Assembly: GCA_003480725.1 (NCBI GenBank)
Contig: QUJQ01000003.1
Coordinates: forward strand, 57,072 to 121,071
Source of the DNA: Clostridiaceae bacterium AM27-36LB
GTDB taxonomy: Bacteria > Bacillota > Clostridia > Lachnospirales > Lachnospiraceae
DNA: 64,000 nucleotides
Direction of reading: 5' to 3'
Below are positions 51,198 to 60,349 of the stretch, one piece after another. Numbering within the stretch: the first letter of the stretch is position 1; each line of letters begins with the position of its first letter. The position numbers were made by a program, and so were the translations under genes. Below the pieces are notes generated by a model that worked only from the letters and a program-made list of their open reading frames with translations, was not told where the DNA came from and made no database searches.

Positions 51198-51929
51198 TCA
51201 CCCTTCACTTCGATTGTCAATGAGCAGCATATTAAGCCGCTCCCACCGGCGCAGTTCTTCTCTGGAAAAAAGGAGTCTCTGCCGAAATTCTTCTGTCAGT
51301 TCCTGGGGACTTAAGGTTACCAGACACTTAAATGCACAGGGCATCAGATCTGCGCTGGAGATGCCACACAACAGCCCGTCCGTAAAATCCCGCATTTCCA
51401 GCGGATTGAAAATATAGAGCAGATCTTCCTCCAACGGATTGTACTGATTCACGAAGGAAAAGCGGATCAGCATATCACTGTAAATGACACGTCCAGTATA
51501 GAAGATCTCACTGCTTCTTCCGTTTCCGGAGACAGAACAGATGGACAAGGTTGCCTCATAAGTTCCTGGCTGCTCCGCCCGCTCAGAGATGTCGATGATG
51601 CCAACTTTCATACGATGATATCGTCCGTCATAAAAATAAAAATATAGCCGCTTGGCCTGAAAAAAAGGACTCTTTCTTCCAAATGGAGCTTCTATCGTAT
51701 CCTTCTCTTCCACCGTCGGCAGGTAAGAACTCAGCTGGGAAAAGGACACCTGCAGCACCTGGCTGATCTCATACAATGTCTCGATATCAATGGAAATGGT
51801 CCCATTTTCATATTTACAGACGGTTGCCCTGCTCTTATGGATGGCATCTGCCAGCTCCTGCATGGTCAGTTTGCAGGCTTTCCGGTATTTACGTATCTGT
51901 GCGCCCACATAAACATTGATTTCACTCAT
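51198..51929 (-). CDS. XRE regulator with large C-terminal domain
   Basis: A 243-residue regulator. An XRE helix-turn-helix occupies residues 6-65 (YVGAQIRKYRKACKLTMQEL, SRATVCKYENGTISI). The 175-residue C-terminal part, rich in aromatic residues and beta-strand-like (RLYFYFYDGRYHRMKVGIID), has no family I recognise and may bind a ligand. It lies upstream of and in the same direction as the NCS2 permease, and is divergent from the NSS transporter, so either could be its target. GAGGAAAC precedes the ATG. Confidence 0.88.
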   Translation of the reverse strand: MSEINVYVGAQIRKYRKACKLTMQELADAIHKSRATVCKYENGTISIDIETLYEISQVLQVSFSQLSSYLPTVEEKDTIEAPFGRKSPFFQAKRLYFYFYDGRYHRMKVGIIDISERAEQPGTYEATLSICSVSGNGRSSEIFYTGRVIYSDMLIRFSFVNQYNPLEEDLLYIFNPLEMRDFTDGLLCGISSADLMPCAFKCLVTLSPQELTEEFRQRLLFSREELRRWERLNMLLIDNRSEG

Positions 51930-52128
51930 TTTGTTTCCTCAAAATATCTATTTTTGCTATTTTTATTTCATTTAGATAGATTATAGCAAATTCTTGCATA
52001 AAATGTAACCTTATACGAGCATTTTTACTTAAAAAGTTTCTTTTAGAGAACATTTTCAAAAAGCGAATTTTTTTCAATCTGATACAATAGAAATTAAAAT
52101 TATTTCATTATTAAAAGGGGATTTTGTT

Positions 52129-53529
52129 ATGAAAAAGAAAGAACATGGATTCAGCGGTTCCATTGGCTTTGTTCTTGCAGCCGCCGGAAGTGCCGTTGGT
52201 GTGGGAAATATATGGAGATTTCCGTATCTCTGTGCCAAGGACGGAGGCGGACTGTTCCTGCTGGTCTATCTGGTACTGGTGCTGACCTTTGGATTTGTCC
52301 TGCTGACCACCGATGTGGCAATCGGACGAAAAACCAAGTTAAATGCACTGAATGCGTATGGCACACTTCGTAAGAAATGGAAATTTCTTGGATACCTTAC
52401 CTTTCTGGTGCCGACGCTGATCATGACTTACTACTCTGTCATCGGCGGCTGGATCTTAAAATATCTGTCTGCCTATGTGGTTTCCAGTGGAAATGAAGCA
52501 GCACAGGATGGCTACTTTACTTCCTTTATTACAGCTCCGGTGGCTCCCATTGTATTTATGCTGATTTTCCTTGCATTTACGGCATGGGTAGTATACTGCG
52601 GAGTGGAAAAAGGAATCGAGAGATTTTCCCGTATCATTATGCCGGGACTTTTGCTGTTGATCATTGGCATCTCTATTTTCTCCCTGACTCTTTCCCATAC
52701 GGACAGTGACGGAACTGTCCGTACCGGACTGCAGGGACTTGCGATCTATCTGCTGCCGGATTTTCACGGGCTGACCTTTGGACGTTTCTTGAATGTACTT
52801 CTGGATGCCATGAGCCAGCTGTTTTTCTCCTTAAGCGTATCCATGGGTATCATGATCACCTATGGTTCCTATGTAAAGGATGATGTAAATCTGTCTCAGG
52901 CCACCAATCAGATCGAACTGTTTGACACAGGTGTTGCCTTCCTGTCCGGTATGATGATTATCCCGGCGGTATTTGTATTCCTCGGAACAGAGGGAATGGC
53001 TTCCGGTCCCAGCCTTACCTTTATCTCCCTTCCAAAAGTATTTGAAGCCATGGGCGGATTGGGACAGATCATCGGCATCGCATTCTTTCTGATGCTTGCT
53101 TTCGCAGCGCTCACTTCCTGCGTCTCCGTCATGGAAACACTGGTGGCAAACTGCATGGAGATCTTCCATAAGACCAGACAGCAGATGTGTATCATGGTAG
53201 GCATCTATTCTCTGGTTACTGCAATATTGATCTGTCTGGGCTACAACGTGCTGTACTTTGACCTGACACTGCCAAACGGCACATCCGCACAGCTTCTGGA
53301 TCTGATGGATTACATCAGCAACAGCTTCCTGATGCCATTTATCTCCCTGCTGACCAGTATTCTGATCGGTTGGATCGTCGGACCGAAATGGATCACCGAC
53401 GAAGTGGTTAAAAATGGTGAATCCTTCCAGCGGGCGGGTCTTTACTCCTTCATGATCCGTTATGTCGTCCCAGTCATTATGCTGGTACTGTTCCTGGTAT
53501 CTACAGGTTTCATGAAACTGAACTTCTAA
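52129..53529 (+). CDS. Sodium-dependent amino-acid-type transporter (NSS/SNF family)
   Basis: A 466-residue neurotransmitter:sodium symporter homolog. The N-terminal signature GSIGFVLAAAGSAVGVGNIW followed by RFPYLCAKDGGG carries the unwound helix-1 ion and substrate site; GASFSLS-like LFFSLSVSMGIM lies in helix 6. About eleven membrane segments fit the bacterial branch of the family, which imports amino acids with sodium. It is transcribed in the same direction as brnQ, 36 nt away, and probably forms an amino-acid uptake operon with it. AAAGGGGA precedes the start. Confidence 0.95.
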   Translation: MKKKEHGFSGSIGFVLAAAGSAVGVGNIWRFPYLCAKDGGGLFLLVYLVLVLTFGFVLLTTDVAIGRKTKLNALNAYGTLRKKWKFLGYLTFLVPTLIMTYYSVIGGWILKYLSAYVVSSGNEAAQDGYFTSFITAPVAPIVFMLIFLAFTAWVVYCGVEKGIERFSRIIMPGLLLLIIGISIFSLTLSHTDSDGTVRTGLQGLAIYLLPDFHGLTFGRFLNVLLDAMSQLFFSLSVSMGIMITYGSYVKDDVNLSQATNQIELFDTGVAFLSGMMIIPAVFVFLGTEGMASGPSLTFISLPKVFEAMGGLGQIIGIAFFLMLAFAALTSCVSVMETLVANCMEIFHKTRQQMCIMVGIYSLVTAILICLGYNVLYFDLTLPNGTSAQLLDLMDYISNSFLMPFISLLTSILIGWIVGPKWITDEVVKNGESFQRAGLYSFMIRYVVPVIMLVLFLVSTGFMKLNF

Positions 53530-53565
53530 TAGAGTTTTTAATACAATCAGAATTGGGGGATTTTT

Positions 53566-54867
53566 ATGAAGAATAAAATATTGATCGGTATTACTTTATT
53601 TTCCATGTTTTTCGGAGCCGGTAATCTGATCTTCCCACCCTTCCTGGGTGCGGAAGCCGGAACCTCCGGATGGCTGGCTTTTGTGGGGCTTTCCTTCAGT
53701 GCTGTCTGTTTTCCAATTCTTGGAGTAGTTGCAGTAACTCTTAGCGGCGGCGCCGACCGCATGGCGGATCGGGTACATCCCATGTTCTCTGTGGTCTTCA
53801 TCTCTGCCCTTTATCTGGCCATTGGTCCTTGTCTCGCCATTCCAAGGACCTCCGGCACTTCCTTTTCCATGGCAGTACAGCCATTTCTGCCAGAAGGGAT
53901 GCCTGTTGGTCTTGTGCAGTTCATCTATTCTATTATATTTTTTACAGTAGCTGCACGTATCGCCCTGCATCCGGAACGATTGACAGAATATTTAGGCAAA
54001 CGACTGACGCCGATCCTGCTGACTCTGATCGTAATCATCTTCGTGGTTTCTCTGATCCATCCGACTGGATCTGCTGCCGCACCCGTTGGCATGTATGCTT
54101 CTGCCCCTGTGATCTATGGATTCCAATATGGATATCAGACCATGGACGCACTGGCAGCACTTACCTTTGGAACGGTTATTGCATTAAATATTCGGGAACA
54201 GGGAATCACCGAAGAAAAAGCGGTGGTAAAAGAAACGATTTCGGCTGGCTGGATCGCAGGCGGATGTCTGATCCTGGTCTATGCCATGTTAAATTATGTG
54301 GGAATGCTGGCTGGCAGCGCATTTACCGGCATGGAAAATGGAACAGATGTGCTTCTCCTGACAGTTCATACTCTCTTTGGAAATGCCGGTACCATCGTGC
54401 TTGCACTGGTATTTCTTATTGCATGCTTCAACACCTGTGTAAGTCTCTTAAGCTGCTGCGGAAAATATTTTAATGAACTGTTTCCACAGATCAGTTTTCC
54501 ACACTGGGTCTTTTTATTTGCGGGATTATCCATGCTGATCTCCAACGTAGGTTTAAACACCATCCTGAAAATATCCGTTCCGGTGTTAAATGCCATCTAT
54601 CCACCGGCATTACTGCTGATCTTCTTAACCTGCATAAACAGGTGGATCAAAAGATATCCGAAGATCTATCCCTGGTCCGTATTCCTTTGCTGTGCAAGCA
54701 GTATCACGCTCATGCTGGAGCAGCAGGGAATCCTTGTTCCCTTACTGCTTCCATTGTTACATCAGATGCCAGGCTATACCGGCGGATTTGCATGGTTTGT
54801 GCCAACGATTGCCGGGATTCTGGTCGGCTGGATTGCATCTTACTTCAATAACTCACACACCATCTGA
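53566..54867 (+). CDS. brnQ: Branched-chain amino acid carrier BrnQ
   Basis: A 433-residue LIVCS-family sodium-coupled carrier for leucine, isoleucine and valine. It starts KILIGITLFSMFFGAGNLIF, then FPPFLGAEAG and AIGPCLAIPRTSGTSFSMAV, with about twelve membrane segments, the normal length for the family. It follows the NSS transporter by 36 nt. Its last 28 bp overlap the 3' end of the convergent AAA ATPase gene (54840), so the two transcripts are antisense there and no terminator lies between them. The start follows GGGGGA. Confidence 0.95.
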   Translation: MKNKILIGITLFSMFFGAGNLIFPPFLGAEAGTSGWLAFVGLSFSAVCFPILGVVAVTLSGGADRMADRVHPMFSVVFISALYLAIGPCLAIPRTSGTSFSMAVQPFLPEGMPVGLVQFIYSIIFFTVAARIALHPERLTEYLGKRLTPILLTLIVIIFVVSLIHPTGSAAAPVGMYASAPVIYGFQYGYQTMDALAALTFGTVIALNIREQGITEEKAVVKETISAGWIAGGCLILVYAMLNYVGMLAGSAFTGMENGTDVLLLTVHTLFGNAGTIVLALVFLIACFNTCVSLLSCCGKYFNELFPQISFPHWVFLFAGLSMLISNVGLNTILKISVPVLNAIYPPALLLIFLTCINRWIKRYPKIYPWSVFLCCASSITLMLEQQGILVPLLLPLLHQMPGYTGGFAWFVPTIAGILVGWIASYFNNSHTI

Positions 54868-56324
54868 GAGTTAAATGTCACAGACTTCACATGGTTGACC
54901 TCGATCTGGTACAGTGCATTAGCTGCAATATGCTCAGCTGCCTGTTCCAGATCGCGGATGCCGGAAGTTCCTTCAAAAATATCCACGATCGTATCCAGTG
55001 CTTCATCGGTGATCACACACTCTTCTTCCCTCAGTGCCATTCTCTTCAACACTTTTTTCAACGCAAATCTGGAGAAGATCACTTTCTTCTCTTCTTTGGT
55101 ATAATCCGGAATCTCGATCACTGCAAAACGAGACAGGATCGGTGCGCTGATCTGGGATTTGTCATTGGCAGTCGCAATAGGATATACACCCACCGTCGGC
55201 ACCATGCATTCCATATAGTTGTCCGTAAATCCAAGATTATCAAGCAGAGTCAGCAGTACATCTGCCGGGTTACCATTGCCTTTTCCTGCCGCTGCTTTGT
55301 CAAGCTCATTGATGATAAACACCAGGTTGGACTGACCAGATACGGAAAATGCTTCCATAATAATGCCCGGTTTTGCATTGGAGTAGATTCTTGAACTTCC
55401 GGTCAACTGTTCCGGATCATTGATGGAGCTCATATCCAGCGTGGTCCACGGCAATTTCAGGATTCTTGCCACCGCATAGGCAATCTGAGATTTACCGGTT
55501 CCTGCCGGACCCACGAGTAAAAGTCCGTAAGCAGGAAGGGTATGGGTACGGTTGATCTGGATAATGGTCTCGATGATCCGTTGCTTAACCCTCTCCATGC
55601 CATAAAGTTCTTCGTCCAGGATCCGCCTTGCTTCTACCGGATCAATTGATTCAAAATACTCGCTCTTCCACTGTACATTCATCATAAGAGACAGCGCCCG
55701 CTGTGCATGACGGCGCTCCTCCGGGGAAACTTCATGAGAACGGGCAACCGCCAGGTTTCTTCTGGCCCACAGACGGATATTTTCCGGCATGGTATTGCCA
55801 GCACAAGTCATGAAATCTGTGATGCTCTGAATACTGGTCAGACGCATATCATCACCGGTCTCTTCTCTGTCCTCATCCTCGTCAATCTCCACTGGCGGAT
55901 CACTTGCCAGCAATCTCTCGATCATAAACTGTAAAAAGCCATCTTCCGCAGACAGTTTCGTTCCTCCGCCAAATGCAATCTCACGGATCTTATAAACTGC
56001 ATATCCAGCTTCACTATTTTTACCGGACAGACACACATTAATATGATTCTCGCCCAGCCAACGAAGAAGACTTACAAATCGGGAATCAATCTTTAAAATA
56101 TCTGCACTCACCTTTCCACCGTCTTCCTCAAACTCGAAAGAACTGCGCTTCACAGGATTGGTGAACACACCGCAGGAATGGTGCTTCCATTGGCACTTCT
56201 GATTATCCAGAAGCAGGATTGGCTTCTCCGGTGTGGGCATGCTCTCCCTGGAATTAAATGTGGTATATGTACACTCTGCGTGATTTCTCGCGTCTTTTAC
56301 ATCATTAAAATCAAATACTGGCAT
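54840..56324 (-). CDS. Lon-like AAA ATPase without protease domain
   Basis: A 494-residue ATPase. The first 220 residues are an unassigned domain with an acidic linker (EIDEDEDREETGDD). The rest is a Lon-type AAA module: ARRILDEELYGMERVKQRII, Walker A GPAGTGKSQ (272-280), Walker B region LVFIINELDK, sensor 1 IATANDKS, and a helical lid with GTSGIRDLEQAAEHIA. The Walker B aspartate is replaced by N339 while the glutamate is kept. No serine-lysine protease domain follows, so it is not a Lon protease; a chaperone or remodelling role is possible. Its end overlaps brnQ by 28 bp. AGGGGAG precedes the start. Confidence 0.88.
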   Translation of the reverse strand: MPVFDFNDVKDARNHAECTYTTFNSRESMPTPEKPILLLDNQKCQWKHHSCGVFTNPVKRSSFEFEEDGGKVSADILKIDSRFVSLLRWLGENHINVCLSGKNSEAGYAVYKIREIAFGGGTKLSAEDGFLQFMIERLLASDPPVEIDEDEDREETGDDMRLTSIQSITDFMTCAGNTMPENIRLWARRNLAVARSHEVSPEERRHAQRALSLMMNVQWKSEYFESIDPVEARRILDEELYGMERVKQRIIETIIQINRTHTLPAYGLLLVGPAGTGKSQIAYAVARILKLPWTTLDMSSINDPEQLTGSSRIYSNAKPGIIMEAFSVSGQSNLVFIINELDKAAAGKGNGNPADVLLTLLDNLGFTDNYMECMVPTVGVYPIATANDKSQISAPILSRFAVIEIPDYTKEEKKVIFSRFALKKVLKRMALREEECVITDEALDTIVDIFEGTSGIRDLEQAAEHIAANALYQIEVNHVKSVTFNSQMVCELLK

Positions 56325-56423
56325 CTGATGGTTCTCCCCTCGTATGTATTTCGGCTTCTATTATCACATATCACTTTTGTTTTCACAAGTGGATTTTCTG
56401 TCAATCACATTCTTAACAACCAC

Positions 56424-56558
56424 CCGCAGACAGCTTATGCAGAGGGACCGCTCTCGCTAAGTCCTCGATCCAACGGTACTAACCTTCGAGCTGCGCTTTT
56501 AGCTTGCTCTCAGGAAGTACCGGGACTGCGGACGTCCCCTGCACAAGCTGACCTGCGG
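56424..56558 (-). repeat. Structured 135-nt repeat, copy 1 (possible ncRNA)
   Basis: Outer arms CCGCAG (56424-56429) and CTGCGG (56553-56558) continue inward into a long stem (about 56431-56448 with 56534-56551). Inside are GGGAC/GTCCC and GGTAC/GTACC pairings, a variable hairpin and a GCGAGAGC tetraloop stem. A second inverted copy is at 63849-63986; two conserved blocks of over 20 nt are identical while the stem and variable hairpin covary. An A-C clash in the stem on the plus strand becomes a G-U pair on the minus strand, suggesting a minus-strand RNA. I do not recognise it as a named RNA family. Confidence 0.6.
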
Positions 56559-56712
56559 ATGAAGAGAAGGCTGTGACATTGACATTGGACAATTCAGGCT
56601 CTTTCATATCCGCAATTCTCCATTTATCTTCCCGCAAAGAAGTTTTCCGACCCGCATTGGATAATCACCGCGTCTGCAGGGTCTGAATTCTCCAAAATCT
56701 ATATCTCCAAAG

Positions 56713-56745
56713 AAAAAGAGCCATTGCAATTGCAACAGCTCTTTT
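56713..56745 (-). terminator. Terminator after the GNAT gene (end of sgc-like operon)
   Basis: AAAAAGAGC (56713-56721) pairs with GCTCTTTT (56738-56745); on the minus strand the hairpin is followed by TTTTTCT. It overlaps the GNAT stop codon and closes the whole operon. Confidence 0.85.
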
Positions 56746-57236
56746 CACTGTATTCTACTGATTTCATCTGCCGGGCCAATCGTTTTCCGCATGATCCACT
56801 CGTGTATTCCAGTAATATTCAGATTTTCAAGACATCCTACTTCCTTATATCCATTGGATTCGTAGAAATGTTTCGCTCTGTCTGATGATACAAACAAAAA
56901 TACATTAGCCGTCTCTTTAAATGCTCTATGTTCAGCAAATGCCAGAAGATCTGCTCCGACTCCACGTCCTCTGTTTTCAGAAGAAACACATAACGCCCGT
57001 ACAAATGCTTTTAAAGTACTGTGCATTTCCAGAAGAAGACATCCCACTACCCGGTCTTCATCTTTTGCCACAAACAATTCTCCATCTTCTTCGTGTACTT
57101 TTGCAAATGAGTACTCATAGGTTCTGCCCAATTTGGCCCATGGATCATTCACAGTCAGAATCATTGCACTTTGTTCATAATCCAATTCATTTTCTGCCAG
57201 TATAATTTGTACATTCTCTTTATTAAATTCTTTCAT
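56745..57236 (-). CDS. GNAT-family N-acetyltransferase
   Basis: A 163-residue acetyltransferase: GELFVAKDEDRVVGCLLLEM, then FVRALCVSSENRGRGVGADL (motif A acetyl-CoA loop), LFVSSDRAKHFYESNGYKEV and INEWIM-like HEWIMRKTI. Substrate unknown. It begins 15 nt after the DeoR-type regulator gene and is the last gene before the operon terminator, so it is cotranscribed with the PTS genes, perhaps by chance. Confidence 0.9.
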   Translation of the reverse strand: MKEFNKENVQIILAENELDYEQSAMILTVNDPWAKLGRTYEYSFAKVHEEDGELFVAKDEDRVVGCLLLEMHSTLKAFVRALCVSSENRGRGVGADLLAFAEHRAFKETANVFLFVSSDRAKHFYESNGYKEVGCLENLNITGIHEWIMRKTIGPADEISRIQ

Positions 57237-57251
57237 ACAGTTTTTATTCTA

Positions 57252-58013
57252 CTATTCCGCAATCACTAATTTGATTCCCATTTTTTCACAGTTTTTCTTC
57301 ATCTCACTGTTATCTTTATCTACAATCATGACATCCAGACGTTCCATCGGACATACTTTGGTTCCCAGCCTTGAATCAAATTTTGAAGAATCAACTAACA
57401 AAATCACTTCCGATACTGCATCTATCATAACCTGCTTCACAGCAGCATACTCACGTGAGCGATCTGATATTCCAAATTTAAAGTCTAATGCATCACAACA
57501 GAAAAAAAGTTTATCTGCATGAAGACTTTGTAAAAAACGAATGGTATCAGCTCCCTGTAAAGAATATACCGATTTCTGCACTTCCCCGCCTGGCATAACA
57601 ATCTGAATATCCTTTTCACTTTTTGCAATCTCTACTGCAACAAGAATATCTGTTGTAATTACTGTAATACCTTCCGGAAGCCATTCAACCAGCTGAAACA
57701 TTGTTGAACCAGAATCCAGAATAATCACATCGCCTTTTTTAATAAATTTAGATGCTCTTTTTGCAATTCGTTGCTTCTGCTGAATATTACTTTTTGTTTT
57801 CACATCATATGGAATTTCTGAAGAAATACCGATATCTTTGCATACAACTCCCCCGTGAGTTTTATTCACAAGATTCTTTCCTTCCAGATCCTCCAAATCT
57901 GTTCGTATTGTTACTTTGGATACCTTAAACATCTCACTCAATTCTGCAATACTGGCACGATTATTTTTGTTGATGTAGTCCAGAATTTTTTCCTGGCGTT
58001 CTATCTTATACAA
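57252..58013 (-). CDS. DeoR-family regulator (SgcR-like)
   Basis: A 253-residue sugar-operon repressor. The helix-turn-helix is at the N-terminus (KIERQEKILDYINKNNRASI, SEMFKVSKVTIRTDLEDLEG, KTHGGVV), followed by the DeoRC sugar-phosphate-sensing domain (GDVIILDSGSTMFQLVEWLP, VILLVDSSKFDSRLG). Situated within the PTS operon it is the natural repressor of the promoter at 63591-63619. Position and family match sgcR of the E. coli sgc cluster. AGGAGGGAT precedes the ATG. Confidence 0.93.
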   Translation of the reverse strand: MYKIERQEKILDYINKNNRASIAELSEMFKVSKVTIRTDLEDLEGKNLVNKTHGGVVCKDIGISSEIPYDVKTKSNIQQKQRIAKRASKFIKKGDVIILDSGSTMFQLVEWLPEGITVITTDILVAVEIAKSEKDIQIVMPGGEVQKSVYSLQGADTIRFLQSLHADKLFFCCDALDFKFGISDRSREYAAVKQVMIDAVSEVILLVDSSKFDSRLGTKVCPMERLDVMIVDKDNSEMKKNCEKMGIKLVIAE

Positions 58014-58065
58014 TTCATCCCTCCTGTTCTCTTTTATTCTATCTTACCTTTATTTTCCATTTTTG

Positions 58066-58707
58066 TTAAGATGTTTTCTGATTTTTCAACAATTCTTTTA
58101 CTAATTCACTCACATTATCCGCCTGAAAAATTGCTCTTCCAAGAACAACGCCCGACACTCCTGCATCTACTAGTTCTGCATAATTGCTTTTATTAACTCC
58201 TCCATCCACAATTATGGGAATCCATGAACATTCCTCTCTTATACGGGCTGCCTTTTTCAACACACTTCTCTGAAATTGTTCACCGGCCCCATCTGGTTCT
58301 GAGGACATAAGCAAAATATATTCTACCCGCTCCAGCCAGTCCTCAATCTCACCTATTTGAGTACGCGGATTTATTGCAATTCCTGCTTGCATACGATATT
58401 TATGAATTTTTTCAATTAACCTGGATGGATATGGTGCACTTTCCCAATGAAATGCAACTTTCTCAAATCCACATGATGCCAATGGTTCAATGTATACTTC
58501 TGGATCTGTTACCATTAAATGTGCGTCTTTCTTCATATCTCTGCAAATTTCTGATGCACATTTTATAGTTTTTAACCCAAACGTAATATTCGGCACAAAG
58601 TTTCCATCCTCAATATCAAAATGCAAGTTTCCAATAAATCGCACTTTTTCTATCTCTGACTGTAAATTCATCTGATCTGCTGACGCCAATGATGGCAATA
58701 TCATCAT
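58066..58707 (-). CDS. Ribulose-phosphate 3-epimerase-family protein (SgcE-like)
   Basis: A 213-residue TIM-barrel epimerase relative: MILPSLASADQMNL, NLHFDIEDGNFVPNITFG (metal ligands; the usual D-x-M-D-G is D-x-E-D-G), KDAHLMVTDPEVYI, then AINPRTQIGEIEDWL and IIVDGGVNKSNY with the second catalytic aspartate. The active site seems intact, but the operon setting suggests an epimerase for a PTS-delivered sugar phosphate rather than the housekeeping enzyme. It lies between the broken SDR and the DeoR regulator, like sgcE. Confidence 0.9.
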   Translation of the reverse strand: MMILPSLASADQMNLQSEIEKVRFIGNLHFDIEDGNFVPNITFGLKTIKCASEICRDMKKDAHLMVTDPEVYIEPLASCGFEKVAFHWESAPYPSRLIEKIHKYRMQAGIAINPRTQIGEIEDWLERVEYILLMSSEPDGAGEQFQRSVLKKAARIREECSWIPIIVDGGVNKSNYAELVDAGVSGVVLGRAIFQADNVSELVKELLKNQKTS

Positions 58708-58723
58708 ATTTTTTCACCTTCTC

Positions 58724-59443
58724 TTAGCCAATGTGCATACGTCCACCGTCACCAATAAGCACCTCTCCCGTCATATAATCCGCTAACTCGCAGGATAAAA
58801 ACAACACAATATTAGCAATATCTTCCGGATATCCAATTCGTCCCATTGGCATAATATTTTTATAATGCTCCCGTACCGCTTCTTCTGATCCAAATCTGGT
58901 GACCAGCATTTTACTCATAATAACAGCCGGAGCCACACCATTTACGCGAATTCCGCTCTTTGCATAATTTCTCGCCAGGAAAAGTGTTAACGCATAACAG
59001 CCTGCTTTTGTAACATTATACTGCGGATATCCAGTTCCACCAGAGAAAACGGACGCAGAAGTCAATATAACAATACGCCCTTTCGTTTTTTCAAGATATG
59101 GCCTTGCTGCTTCACAACAATAGTACATGGCTTTTGTATTTACTGCATAACTCTTATCCCAGTCTGCTACTATTCCTGCATTATTAACAAGAATTTCCAA
59201 ACGTCCATATAACTCAATAATCTGAGCTATCATTTCTTTAACCTAGTTTTCATCAGATATATCACAATGAATAAAATGCGGCTTTTTCCCAAAAGAAGCA
59301 CATTGTTCCATTACTTCTTTTGCTGCACTCTCTTCACATACATCATTGATAACAATCTGCGCACCCGCTTCTGCCAGTTTTTTTGCAATGGCTGCTCCTA
59401 TTCTCTGTCCAGCTCCGGTTACCAATGCCACCTGCTCTTCCAT
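58724..59443 (-). pseudogene. Short-chain dehydrogenase interrupted by an in-frame TAG
   Basis: The gene reads as a complete 239-codon SDR except for TAG at codon 67 (59245-59243). Before the stop it reads EEQVALVTGAGQRIGAAIAK (NAD binding) and CDISDEN. After it, in the same frame, V-K-E-M-I-A-Q-I-I-E, then ILVNNAGI, TSASVFSGGTGYPQYNVTKAG (catalytic Ser, Tyr, Lys) and a normal C-terminus GEVLIGDGGRMHIG. A single C-to-T change of CAG would explain it. The ATG at 59443 has no clear ribosome site. A downstream ATG inside the second half could restart translation but would lack the cofactor site. It would otherwise be a sugar-alcohol dehydrogenase of the PTS operon. Confidence 0.88.
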
Positions 59444-59480
59444 ATGAATTGTATAGCCACTATCCCTGCTCCTCCCATAA

Positions 59481-59518
59481 TGTATCATGCAACAGACCGA
59501 GATCTGTTGCATGATACA
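59481..59518. repeat. Perfect 16-bp inverted repeat between operon genes
   Basis: TGTATCATGCAACAGA (59481-59496) and TCTGTTGCATGATACA (59503-59518) are perfectly complementary around CCGAGA. It lies between the SgcQ-like and SDR genes, 7 nt after the former's stop. There is no T tract, so it is more likely an mRNA processing or stabilising hairpin, or a protein-binding palindrome, than a terminator. Confidence 0.8.
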
Positions 59519-59524
59519 AGTAAA

Positions 59525-60328
59525 CTATTTTCTTAATTCTTTCACTTTTTCCATAAACTTCTTCACTCTCGCCTCGTCAACTTCATTATAGAACTGTCCA
59601 TCCCGTTTAAATGTTGTTCCTATAACTGCTCCATCAGCGATGCTGAGCTGTTCTTCTACATTTTCCAGACGAACACCGGTGTTTGCAAATACCAGATTCT
59701 CACCGACCGTATCTTTTACTTTTCTTAACGTCTGAGAATCGGTAGAAGCTCCTGCCGTCAATCCAGATACGCATAATCCATCCGGCTTACAGTTAAACAC
59801 TGTTGATTTTGCAATACTTACAATATCACGCTCTGCAAGATATGCTGCTGCTTCCGGAACAATATTAAATAATGCTTTTACCCCCATAGCACCGACTGCT
59901 TTTCTATGTCTTACAATCTCTCCATAGTTAAATTCCCATAATCCTAAATCACTGGCATATGCACCGGTAAACACTTCTCTTACAAATTTTGCATCAACCG
60001 CTACTGCGAGATCAAATACCTTGTATGGATCCCATAAAACATCTACACCATACGGAATCTTGATCCTATCTTTCATCTGACCAATAATTCTTGCCATAGA
60101 TGCCACGACCTGTGTGTCAACGCTTCGCTGATATGGTAAGCTGAACTCATTTGAGATCAATACACCATCTACTCCACCATTCTGTAATGCTTCCAGATCA
60201 TGCATCGCACGATTTAAAACTTTTTCGATTCCACCAACTTCATCGTAAGACGGATCTCCCGGAAGCGGAAGCAAATGAAGCATCGCAATAATAGGTTTTT
60301 TTACTCCAAAAATATCTTCAGTCCACAT
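59525..60328 (-). CDS. BtpA/SgcQ-family TIM-barrel protein
   Basis: A 267-residue protein of the BtpA/SgcQ family: IIAMLHLLPLPGDPSYDEVG near the start, NGGVDGVLISNEFSLPYQR, PYGVDVLWDPYKVFDLAVAV, DGLCVSGLTAGASTD and FANTGVRLENVEEQLSIADG. The family has a phosphate-binding TIM-barrel fold; in sgc-type operons it is presumed to act on the imported sugar phosphate, but the reaction is not established. I prefer the ATG at 60328, which has GGAG 8 nt upstream; an in-frame ATG five codons earlier is almost on top of its GAGG. It starts 21 nt after the EIIC stop. Confidence 0.92.
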   Translation of the reverse strand: MWTEDIFGVKKPIIAMLHLLPLPGDPSYDEVGGIEKVLNRAMHDLEALQNGGVDGVLISNEFSLPYQRSVDTQVVASMARIIGQMKDRIKIPYGVDVLWDPYKVFDLAVAVDAKFVREVFTGAYASDLGLWEFNYGEIVRHRKAVGAMGVKALFNIVPEAAAYLAERDIVSIAKSTVFNCKPDGLCVSGLTAGASTDSQTLRKVKDTVGENLVFANTGVRLENVEEQLSIADGAVIGTTFKRDGQFYNEVDEARVKKFMEKVKELRK

Positions 60329-60349
60329 ATTTATTTTCTCCATTCCTCA

